Part shown: piece after piece, positions 53,713-61,430 of the stretch
Position numbering within the stretch: position 1 is the stretch's first letter
Layout of the letters: each line of letters opens with the position of its first letter
NCBI RefSeq assembly: GCF_030730875.1
Contig: NZ_JAVAMA010000007.1
Span: 124,001-188,000, forward strand
Origin: Sphingomonas sp. DG1-23
GTDB lineage: Bacteria > Pseudomonadota > Alphaproteobacteria > Sphingomonadales > Sphingomonadaceae
Length of the DNA: 64,000 bases
Direction of reading: 5' to 3'
Made by a program: the position numbers and the translations under genes
Notes under the pieces: model-generated
What the model was told of the DNA's origin: nothing
Databases searched by the model: none
What the model saw: only the letters and a program-made list of their open reading frames with translations

Positions 53713-55775
53713 TGCTGGATACCGCCCGTCCAATGCGCCTCGCGCCAGCGGCGAGCGAGGGTTCGGTGCTCGCGGTCGCGCGGCAGATGAGATTCGCGCT
53801 GGACGATATGTATTGCGGGCCGGCGACCGCGGAAGGGCGCGTTCGAGGCGCACTCGCGGACATTGGCGTCGCGGCGGACGTCATCGTGTTCGGGCAATAT
53901 GCGGCAAGGGCCGCCTTCGTGTCGTTCGACGGCACGAACATGCTGGTCTCCTCCGGCGACGCTTCGGTCGCGGATCAGATCGAGGCGATCGTCGGCGCGG
54001 GAGAAGTCCACTGGATCGCGGATGGCGTATGGAATCTTTCCGATCGGGCGAGGGCGGCTGCCATCGCCGCACCGCGACTGCTCCTGGTAAATCCGAGTTT
54101 CAGCGGGTTCGACCATATTGCCTCCCCGGTGCTGGGACTGGGGTTGCTGGTCAGCTTTCTGCGCAAGCATCTGCTCGCGCGCGTCGAGCTGCTCGACTTC
54201 AAACTGGGCGCCTCGCGCGAGGACCTCATTGCGTCGCTGGATCGCTTCGATCCCCAGATCGTCGGAATCTCGATCGACTTCGACGAAGTCGAGAATGCGA
54301 TCGAATTGCTCGAGCTGTGCCAGGCCCCTGGCCGCCTGTTGCTTGCCGGCAATTATCTCGCGCGACTCAACGCCGAGAGGTTGATCGGCCGTTTTCCCGA
54401 ACTGATCGTCGCTGCCGGCGAGGGCGAAAACACGATGATCGACGCCGTTCGTCTGCAGCGCGGCGAGATCGCCCGGGCGCAGATCTCGGGCGCGATATGG
54501 CGCGATCCCACGCAGCCGGGCTTGCGCCGCAATCCGGTCGCGCTGGCCTCGCTGGACGATTCGGTCCTGCCCGCGCCCGACAGCGTCGAGCGGCTGCGCA
54601 CCGGGCGGGTGGCGTTCGGACTCGAGCTGAGCCGGGGCTGTTCCTACAACGCCTGCACTTTCTGCCCGCGCGATCACAAGACCCGCAAGTGGCGGGCGGC
54701 TTCGGTTCCCGCCTCGATCGAAGCGATCGCCCATTGGGTGTCCGCCCTCGACGTCACCGAAGCCCAGGCGCGAAGCATCTACTTCGTCGACGAAGAGTTC
54801 ATCGGCTATTCGTCCGAGATCGACGTCACCGAACGGCTCGCCGATTTCGCCCATGCCTTTGCCGCGCGCGCGCTGGACGTGCGTTGGGAAATCAACACGC
54901 GTGTCGATCAGATCGTCGATCCCGATCGGGATTTCGACTGGCATGCGCGCCGCTGGGAAGCATTGGCGGCGGCGCGCGACGCGGGGCTCGGCCGGATTCT
55001 CATCGGAGTGGAATCGGGTTCCGACAGCGTTCTGACCCGTTTCGTGAAAGGGCAGACGGCGGAGCAGGCGATCGAATCGATGCGCGTTCTTTCGCTTCTC
55101 CGCATCGATAGCCGGGTGACGTTCATCACCTATGATCAGATGATGAGCCCGGACGAACTCGGCGAGAATTTTCTGTTCCTCGGGCGGCGGGACGCATTGC
55201 TGTCAAAGCCCGGCGCACCCGTCTCGGCAGTCGATCTGCAGGCCGCTGTCGAGAATGGCGCGGGTTTTCCGAGCATCGGGCGCGTGTTCGAAAAGGTCAC
55301 CTATCTCCACAATGAGATGAAGCCGCTGCCGGACAGTCATTTCATCCGTCAGATCGCGCGCGCGCGCGCCGCGGAGAACTGGACGAGCACATACCGGTTT
55401 CCAGCGATCGCGATCGCCGCCGGTCACGGTGCTCGCTGGATGAACGTCGCGAACCATCTCACGATGTTGTTGTTGCGTCTGGCGCAGGACAGGATCGACG
55501 GGCGCCAGCGCTTGCGCCTCATGGGGCGTATCCATCACGGGTCCTATGCCGTGCTCGGCGGCGCCGCCGTCGCCGTGGGCGCGCAGAACCCGGCGGTGCG
55601 TGCGGCCGCCGGCGCCGAGCTGGCGGAGTTCGGCATCGCGCTTCCGTCCACGATCGCCGACATGCCGGACCGCATGCGTAGCCTGCTCGAAATTTTGCTG
55701 GCCGATGTCGCGAACACTTTGGGCGAGGTGATCGATGCCGATGCGCGCGACACGCTTCGGCAAGAGCTGGACTGA
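53712..55775 (+). CDS. B12-binding-type radical SAM enzyme 2
   Basis: The 687-residue protein has an unassigned N-terminal extension of about 115 residues, a Rossmann-like B12-type domain (RLLLVNPSFSGFDHIASP, DPQIVGISIDFDE, AAGEGENTMIDA) and a radical SAM core. The cluster motif is SRGCSYNACTFC with Cys310, Cys315 and Cys318, again CX4CX2C as in enzyme 1. VRWEINTRVDQIV and ILIGVESGSDSVLTRFVKGQ follow. A long C-terminal region of about 200 residues lies after the core. It has no DxHxxG motif for cobalamin. It overlaps the prenyl-synthase-like gene and precedes asnB by two bases. Confidence 0.83.
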   Translation: MLDTARPMRLAPAASEGSVLAVARQMRFALDDMYCGPATAEGRVRGALADIGVAADVIVFGQYAARAAFVSFDGTNMLVSSGDASVADQIEAIVGAGEVHWIADGVWNLSDRARAAAIAAPRLLLVNPSFSGFDHIASPVLGLGLLVSFLRKHLLARVELLDFKLGASREDLIASLDRFDPQIVGISIDFDEVENAIELLELCQAPGRLLLAGNYLARLNAERLIGRFPELIVAAGEGENTMIDAVRLQRGEIARAQISGAIWRDPTQPGLRRNPVALASLDDSVLPAPDSVERLRTGRVAFGLELSRGCSYNACTFCPRDHKTRKWRAASVPASIEAIAHWVSALDVTEAQARSIYFVDEEFIGYSSEIDVTERLADFAHAFAARALDVRWEINTRVDQIVDPDRDFDWHARRWEALAAARDAGLGRILIGVESGSDSVLTRFVKGQTAEQAIESMRVLSLLRIDSRVTFITYDQMMSPDELGENFLFLGRRDALLSKPGAPVSAVDLQAAVENGAGFPSIGRVFEKVTYLHNEMKPLPDSHFIRQIARARAAENWTSTYRFPAIAIAAGHGARWMNVANHLTMLLLRLAQDRIDGRQRLRLMGRIHHGSYAVLGGAAVAVGAQNPAVRAAAGAELAEFGIALPSTIADMPDRMRSLLEILLADVANTLGEVIDADARDTLRQELD

Positions 55776-55777
55776 CG

Positions 55778-57631
55778 ATGTGCGGTATCGCAGGCTATGC
55801 TGATCCAGCGATCGGCCCCGGCGAGGCGCTCGCCAGGCTGACGCCCGCGCTCGAACGCCTGCGTGCACGGGGGCCCGAGGGCCGGGCCAGCGTCTGGAAC
55901 GCGGGCGTGGCGCTCGGCCACACGATGCTCAGCTTTCTGGATGCCGAACATGGCGCCCAACCGATGGAGACGCCCGACCGTTCGGCAGCGCTGACCTTCA
56001 ACGGAGAGATTTATAACGCGCGCGAACTGGCAGCGGATCTTGCGCGGCGTGGCGTTACGCTGACGGGGCATTGTGACGCCGAGGTCGTGCTGCATTTGCT
56101 GCGGCTCGACGGTTTCGCGGCGCTGGCGCGGCTCGACGGGATGTTCGCGCTCGCTTTCCACGATCGCAGTGCGGGAACGCTCCTCCTGGCGCGCGATCGT
56201 TTTGGGGAGAAGCCGCTTTTCTGGGCGTGCCTGCCGGGAGGTGGACTGGCATTCTCCTCCCAGCTCGACGCGCTGGCGGTGCTGGCCCCGGCCGGCGTGG
56301 ATCCGCACGCGCTGGTCGGATTCCTTCGATACAATGCGGTAGGCTGGCCCCACGCGATGCTCAAAGGCGCGCGCAAGGTTGCGCCCGGCACTGCCATTGC
56401 GTTTTCGGGAGGCGTGGCGCGCGAGTGCCGATATTGGGCGCCCGCCATCCATGGTGACGATGAACCGGAAGACGCGGGCGATCTGACCGCCTTGTTCGTC
56501 GAGCGCGTAAGGCGATGCCTGACCACCAGCGACGTTCCGCTCGGCCTTTTCCTGAGCGGCGGGCTCGACTCCGCGCTGGTCGCGGCAGCCGCATGTCGCG
56601 CGGATCTCCAGCCGCCCGCCTGGACGCTCGGTTTCGAGGAAGCCAGCTATGACGAGAGCGACGCTGCCGCCGAAACCGCACGCTCGCTGGGACTGCAGCA
56701 CCACATCGTACGCGTTGGATTGGCCGATCTCGCCGCTGCCGCCACCCGATTGCTGGATGCAGTAGACGAGCCGATCGGCGACCCGTCGCTCTTGCCGACG
56801 AGTCTGCTCGTCGAAGCGGCCTGCCAACAGGTCAAGGGCGCTTTGGGCGGCGACGGCGCCGACGATCTTTTCTTCGGCTATCCATTCTACAGCACTCTGG
56901 CGCTGTATCGCCTGGCCGATCGCCTCGACGAGCGGATGCTGCGAGGGTTGCTCGCACTGATCCCGGCGGGCACGCGCAACATGCATCCCGCCCTCATTCT
57001 GCGGCAATTGACCCGTGGTGTCGGCGTGGCGCCGCATATGCGGTTTGCCGAGGTCTATGGTGCCTTCGATGCCGAGGAACTCCCCGCGGTCCTCGCTCCG
57101 GAACTTCATGAACAGCTTGGCGATGCCGAAGAGCCGATGGTGTGGCCGGGCGCGCGATACGACCCTGCCGATCAGATCGCGCAGACCCATTTGGGCATGC
57201 TTCGCCATTTCCTGACCGACGTGATCCTGACGAAGATCGACCGGGCAGGGATGGGGCTGGGCTTCGAAATCCGCTCGCCCTTCCTCGGCGCCGACATTGC
57301 CGCTGCGGCCTTCGGAATGCCCCGCCGCGCGAAGTACAGCCGTGGAAAGGGAAAACTGGCGCTGCGGCGGCTCGCATCCGATCTGCTCCCGCCCGCGGTG
57401 CGCGAGCGGCGCAAGCGCGGATTCCGCATGCCCCTCGCCGCGATGCTGCGCGGTCCGTTTCGCGAGGAAGCCCGCGCCAGCCTGCTTGACGCGCCCGCGT
57501 CTTGTCGGCTGTTCCGGTCGTCCGCTTGCGAGCGTCTGCTCGACGAACATCACCGGGGCCGCGTCGACCATCAGAAAAAGCTCTGGGCGATGATCAGCGC
57601 CCAGCGCTGGGCAAATCGGATACCTGCCTGA
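55778..57631 (+). CDS. asnB: Asparagine synthase-like glutamine amidotransferase
   Basis: The 617-residue protein has both AsnB domains. The N-terminal class II glutaminase starts with MCGIAGY (Cys2 as nucleophile) and includes FNGEIYNARELAADL. The C-terminal ATP-dependent synthetase carries the PP-loop LSGGLDSALVAAAA (residues 259-273) and LGGDGADDLFFGYPF. True asparagine synthesis is possible. But AsnB-like enzymes in antibiotic and glycolipid clusters transfer the amide to other carboxylates, such as uronic acids or cell-wall peptides. The setting among radical SAM, prenyl and carbamoyl genes favours such a role. The stop overlaps the GT28-like ATG. Confidence 0.9.
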   Translation: MCGIAGYADPAIGPGEALARLTPALERLRARGPEGRASVWNAGVALGHTMLSFLDAEHGAQPMETPDRSAALTFNGEIYNARELAADLARRGVTLTGHCDAEVVLHLLRLDGFAALARLDGMFALAFHDRSAGTLLLARDRFGEKPLFWACLPGGGLAFSSQLDALAVLAPAGVDPHALVGFLRYNAVGWPHAMLKGARKVAPGTAIAFSGGVARECRYWAPAIHGDDEPEDAGDLTALFVERVRRCLTTSDVPLGLFLSGGLDSALVAAAACRADLQPPAWTLGFEEASYDESDAAAETARSLGLQHHIVRVGLADLAAAATRLLDAVDEPIGDPSLLPTSLLVEAACQQVKGALGGDGADDLFFGYPFYSTLALYRLADRLDERMLRGLLALIPAGTRNMHPALILRQLTRGVGVAPHMRFAEVYGAFDAEELPAVLAPELHEQLGDAEEPMVWPGARYDPADQIAQTHLGMLRHFLTDVILTKIDRAGMGLGFEIRSPFLGADIAAAAFGMPRRAKYSRGKGKLALRRLASDLLPPAVRERRKRGFRMPLAAMLRGPFREEARASLLDAPASCRLFRSSACERLLDEHHRGRVDHQKKLWAMISAQRWANRIPA

Positions 57632-58875
57632 TGGCCGGGCATCGCATCCATATCCTTTCCGCCGGCACCTGGGGCGAGATGGGCAATCAGCTGGCCGCCC
57701 GGGCGCTGGCATCGGTCGTCGAGCAAGCCGGCCATGACATCGTCGGTTGCGGACCGATCGAAGAAATCGCTCCGCTCTTCGCCACGATCGGCGCCCGCAT
57801 CCGGGCGCTCACCTTCGAAGCCGCCGGTCCGCAGGATCGCGCGAGGCGCTATCTTTCCCTCATGAACGAGCTCGCCGCGGAGGTCTTCACGCCCGGATTC
57901 GAGCTGACCGGCGGAAATCCGGTTCTGGCGCCCACGATCGAGGCGGTGGCCGAAGCGATCGGGGCTTCCGGGGCAGACGTCGTGATCGGAACCAAGGGTG
58001 CGATAACGCGGATCGCGGTCGCTGCGGCGAGAAAGCTGGATCGACCGATCGCCGTGGTGAACCATCTTACCAATCACGGACTGCTTCGGCTGCCGATCCA
58101 TCGTGCGACCACCGCGCACGCGCATATGGTGCAAATCGAGGAAGCGCGGCAGGAAGTCATGGCCCATTGCGACTGCGGGCCCGAACGCGTCTTCGTGCTG
58201 GGTGCGATCACCGCCGCCGAGAATCTGGCCGCGATGTTGACGGGCGGGCGCGGCGAAGCCGGTGGTCCTGCTGGCCGCGGCGCGACCATGAAGCCGGTGC
58301 AGCTGGTGATCCTGAGCAATCGCGGCGGCCCCCCGTTTCTCGAGATCGCGTCCCTGCTGGCCGCGTCGCCGTTGGCGGCCCGGGCCGATGTGGTTTTCAT
58401 CGACGCGGCGGATCCGGCCGCGGTGGATGCCTTCAATGCTCTCGCGGCACGCCACCGGCTGGGCTGGCGGGGGTTCGGGCGGCTGTCGCAGGCGGAATAT
58501 CTGGCGGAACTGGCCCGGCTCGACTTTGCCCAGGTCCCTTTGCTGGTTTCGAAGCCCGGCCCGAATACGGTGATGGAGGCGCTGCGCATCGGCGTTCCCT
58601 GCCTCTTGCTGGACAGTGGATTGCCGATGGAAGCCTGGGTGCTCGATTATGTTCGAGACAAGGGTTTCGGCAGCGGCGCCGATCATCCCGCGGCGCTGGT
58701 CTCCGAGCTGTCGGCAATCGTCGCCGGGGAGCGGATTCCCGATTGGCGGGACCGCATCGATGCGTTGCGCCGAACGCTCTTCCGACCGGAATTGAGCGTG
58801 GCTGCAGCGGCGGCGGCGATCTCATCGGCGCACCGGATCGTGCATTCCGCGGAGGTCGCCCTTGCATCGCAATGA
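57631..58875 (+). CDS. GT28-like (GT-B fold) glycosyltransferase
   Basis: The 414-residue protein begins IHILSAGTWGEMGNQLAARA, comparable to the N-terminal glycine-rich loop of GT28/MGDG-synthase enzymes, and has a typical C-terminal nucleotide-sugar domain LLVSKPGPNTVMEALRIGVP. GT28-like enzymes add sugars to lipids such as undecaprenyl-linked muropeptides or diacylglycerol. Lipid acceptor use would fit an isoprenoid glycolipid pathway. The start overlaps the asnB stop. An 81-base gap separates it from the third radical SAM gene. Confidence 0.78.
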   Translation: MAGHRIHILSAGTWGEMGNQLAARALASVVEQAGHDIVGCGPIEEIAPLFATIGARIRALTFEAAGPQDRARRYLSLMNELAAEVFTPGFELTGGNPVLAPTIEAVAEAIGASGADVVIGTKGAITRIAVAAARKLDRPIAVVNHLTNHGLLRLPIHRATTAHAHMVQIEEARQEVMAHCDCGPERVFVLGAITAAENLAAMLTGGRGEAGGPAGRGATMKPVQLVILSNRGGPPFLEIASLLAASPLAARADVVFIDAADPAAVDAFNALAARHRLGWRGFGRLSQAEYLAELARLDFAQVPLLVSKPGPNTVMEALRIGVPCLLLDSGLPMEAWVLDYVRDKGFGSGADHPAALVSELSAIVAGERIPDWRDRIDALRRTLFRPELSVAAAAAAISSAHRIVHSAEVALASQ

Positions 58876-58956
58876 CCGTCCATCGGCTGTTGTCGCCGCA
58901 ATGGCGGCAAATTCGGGCCCGCGTCCCGCATGTCTTCTGTTCAGGGGGAACCGCTC

Positions 58957-60348
58957 GTGCGTATCGCGCTGATCCGTAATCACGATGTCTGCGCCAATAC
59001 GCGCCAGCATCCGTTGCTGCAGTCGCGTGCGGGCACCCTGCCGCATCTCGGACTGGCCTATATTCACGGCGCGCTCGCCGAAGCCGGCTTCGACGTGCTC
59101 ACGATCGACGCACAGGTCGAGCAGCTCGCCGACGAGGACCTTCGCGTCCGCCTCGAGGCGTTCCGTCCCGATCTGGTCGGAGTTACCACCACGACACCCG
59201 GCTTCCCCGGCGCGAAACAGGCTTGTGACATCGCGCACGCACTGGGCGCCAAGGTAATCCTCGGCGGGCCGCATACCGAAGCGATCGTGGCCGAGAATCT
59301 GTTGCACGACAGCATCGATTATGTCGGCGTGGGCGAGGGGGTCACCACCATGGTCGAGCTGTGCCGGCGCATGGCCAGCGGCACGCCGGTAGAGGGAACG
59401 CCGGGCCTGGTCGGGCGCGGCTTCGCGTCGCCGGCCGCGGTCATGCTGCCCTTGCAGGAGCTCGGCTGGCCGCAACGCGATTCCCCTCCCATCGGCAGTT
59501 TCCGTTCGCTGGTGGCCAAGCACCCCTTCACGACGATGATCTCGAGCCGCGGGTGCCCGTTTCAGTGCAGCTTCTGCTTCAAGCAGGCGGTCGACAAGAA
59601 ATCCTATTTCCGCGAGGCGGAGGATATCGTCGACGAGATGGAGCACCTCGTCCGCCGGTGGGGCGTGCGCGAGATCATGTTCTACGACGATGTGTTCACG
59701 ATGAAGCGCAAGCGCGTCTACCAGATCTGCGAGGAAATCGGCCGAAGAGGGCTACGCGTCCGCTGGGAGGCCCCGACCCGCGTGGATATCGTCGATCCCG
59801 AGATGTTGCGCGTGATGGCGCGCGCGGGCTGCGTGCGGCTTCGCTACGGTATCGAATCCGGTAGCGAGCGCATCCTTTCGCATATGGGCAAGCTCACCGA
59901 TCTCCCGCGGATCCGCAATACCGTCCGCGCCACGCGCCGGGCCGGAATCCAGACCTTCGGATATTTCATCGTCGGCTATCTCGACGAAACGGAGGAAGAA
60001 TTCGAGGACACGGTGCAGCTCGCGATCGAAAGTGGTCTCGACTACGCATCCTTTTACGCCGCTACGCCGCTTCCCGGCACGCGCTTGTTCCGGGAGGCGG
60101 CCGCGCGCGGGCTGGTCTCGCCCGATTATTGGCGGGATTATGTCGCGGGACGCGTGACCGAGCGCGTACCCTATCTCGTGCCCGACGCGGAGCTACGCGC
60201 GCGCACGGCATATCGGCGCTTCTATCTGCGGCCGCGGCGCATGGGCGTGGTGCTCAAATCCATGTCGGGGCGCGGAATGTTCATGAAGGTCTCCTCGGGG
60301 CTGCTGTCGCTCGGGCGAAGCCAGTCCAATGTCGAGAGGGACATGTGA
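58957..60348 (+). CDS. B12-binding radical SAM enzyme 3 (BchE/HpnP-like layout)
   Basis: The 463-residue protein has the most classical form of the three: an N-terminal B12-type domain (RIALIRNHD, LGLAYIHGALAEAGFDVLTI, VILGGPHTEAI, GVGEGVTTMVEL) and a radical SAM core with SSRGCPFQCSFC (Cys200, Cys204, Cys207, CX3CX2C). RYGIESGSERILSHMGK and a GYFIVGYLDETEEEFEDTV segment follow (key residues GYFIVGYLDETEE). The preferred start is GTG 58957, which has AGGGGGAA upstream; ATG 58930 adds nine residues. C-methylation, oxygenation or ring formation are possible. Its stop overlaps the GT2 start (GTGA). Confidence 0.87.
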   Translation: MRIALIRNHDVCANTRQHPLLQSRAGTLPHLGLAYIHGALAEAGFDVLTIDAQVEQLADEDLRVRLEAFRPDLVGVTTTTPGFPGAKQACDIAHALGAKVILGGPHTEAIVAENLLHDSIDYVGVGEGVTTMVELCRRMASGTPVEGTPGLVGRGFASPAAVMLPLQELGWPQRDSPPIGSFRSLVAKHPFTTMISSRGCPFQCSFCFKQAVDKKSYFREAEDIVDEMEHLVRRWGVREIMFYDDVFTMKRKRVYQICEEIGRRGLRVRWEAPTRVDIVDPEMLRVMARAGCVRLRYGIESGSERILSHMGKLTDLPRIRNTVRATRRAGIQTFGYFIVGYLDETEEEFEDTVQLAIESGLDYASFYAATPLPGTRLFREAAARGLVSPDYWRDYVAGRVTERVPYLVPDAELRARTAYRRFYLRPRRMGVVLKSMSGRGMFMKVSSGLLSLGRSQSNVERDM

Positions 60349-61430
60349 CGACTCCCGCGGTTCGCACCGCATTGCAACGTCTCGTCGCTTCCGGCTGGCC
60401 GCAGCCGGGTGCGCCGGCTGCCGCGCCATTATGGGTGGGTGCACGCCCGCCGGCATCGCGGGGCGCCATCCTCGCGATATTGCCGACGATGCTCTCTCGC
60501 TTCGACGATCCCGGCGCCCGCCTGTTGCGGCGCGAAGTCGTGGCGCAACTGGCAGCGGTCGCCGCCGAGCGGCCGGCATGGCTCGTGATAGGCCTTCAGC
60601 ACGACAGCGACGACGAGCAGGGGATCCGCTTGCGGCTCGAGGCCGAGCTGGAGGCCCTTCGCTGTCCGCAAGTCGGGATATCCGCCTTCTCGCTGCGTTG
60701 CTGGGGCAAGCTCTATTCGACCAATGTCGCGATCGCGGAGGCGGAGCGCATCGGCGCCGATGGCCTGCTGCTCCTCGATGACGACATCACCCTGGCGCCG
60801 GACTGCCTCGCGCGGCTCGTCCGGCAATTCGGCCAGATGCCCTATCCCTGCGCCGTCGGTGCAGTGAAGCGCGGCCGCCCTTATGACAGCCGGGCCGCGC
60901 GCCTGTTGTTCCGGATGAAGTCGCTGACCCGCCCGGCGATGAACTATCCGCATGCATGCTGCGCGCTCGTGTCGCTGGAGGTGGTGCGCGGCGGACTGTC
61001 GCCGCATCACCATTCGGACGACGGCCAGATCTGCTTTCGGCTCCTGCGGCCCGGTACGCCCGAACCGCTCGCGGCGCTTCGGTTGATCGAAGGCGCGGAA
61101 TGCCAGCATGTCGTCGGATCGGGGTGGCGGGGAACCCTGCGGCGGTTGAACCGCATGCTGCACCATCACGCGATCTGCATGGCCGACGCGCCGTACGACA
61201 GCGCGCGTTTCTACTTCCGGCACATGCTCTTCCACGGGCTCTGGCCCCTGGCGCCCTTCGACTCGAGCCATGGCATTCCGCGCGGCATGGGGAAGCTGGC
61301 GATCAAGGGGATCTACTTCCTGTGGTTCTCGGTGGTCGTCGGCCGGCTCGCACTCTTCGGCGCGGTCCGCCAGTCGATAGGCGAGGTCGCATGGGGCAGC
61401 GCCGGCAGCACGGCGGTTAGCGACAAATGA
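60345..61430 (+). CDS. GT2-like glycosyltransferase with C-terminal membrane segment
   Basis: The 361-residue protein has a GT-A-like arrangement with GADGLLLLDDDITLAPDCLA (DDD as the metal site, about residue 145) and a later conserved YPHACCALVSLEVVRGGL. The beginning is short of the usual GT2 VSVIIP strand, replaced by PAWLVIGLQHDSDDEQ. A hydrophobic segment GIYFLWFSVVVGRLALFG near residue 325 could anchor it to the inner membrane. This matches a role on a lipid-linked substrate. GTG start and ATGA stop overlap the neighbours. Confidence 0.72.
   Translation: MTTPAVRTALQRLVASGWPQPGAPAAAPLWVGARPPASRGAILAILPTMLSRFDDPGARLLRREVVAQLAAVAAERPAWLVIGLQHDSDDEQGIRLRLEAELEALRCPQVGISAFSLRCWGKLYSTNVAIAEAERIGADGLLLLDDDITLAPDCLARLVRQFGQMPYPCAVGAVKRGRPYDSRAARLLFRMKSLTRPAMNYPHACCALVSLEVVRGGLSPHHHSDDGQICFRLLRPGTPEPLAALRLIEGAECQHVVGSGWRGTLRRLNRMLHHHAICMADAPYDSARFYFRHMLFHGLWPLAPFDSSHGIPRGMGKLAIKGIYFLWFSVVVGRLALFGAVRQSIGEVAWGSAGSTAVSDK

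Noticed and set aside
58930..58956. ATG 58930 as start of radical SAM 3
   Set aside because: It lacks a ribosome-binding site, while GTG 58957 has AGGGGGAA at the right distance and begins directly at the first strand of the B12-type domain.
49805..60348. RiPP biosynthesis through the radical SAM enzymes
   Set aside because: No precursor peptide, RRE domain, leader peptidase or YcaO/lanthionine gene was found among or between the tightly packed genes.
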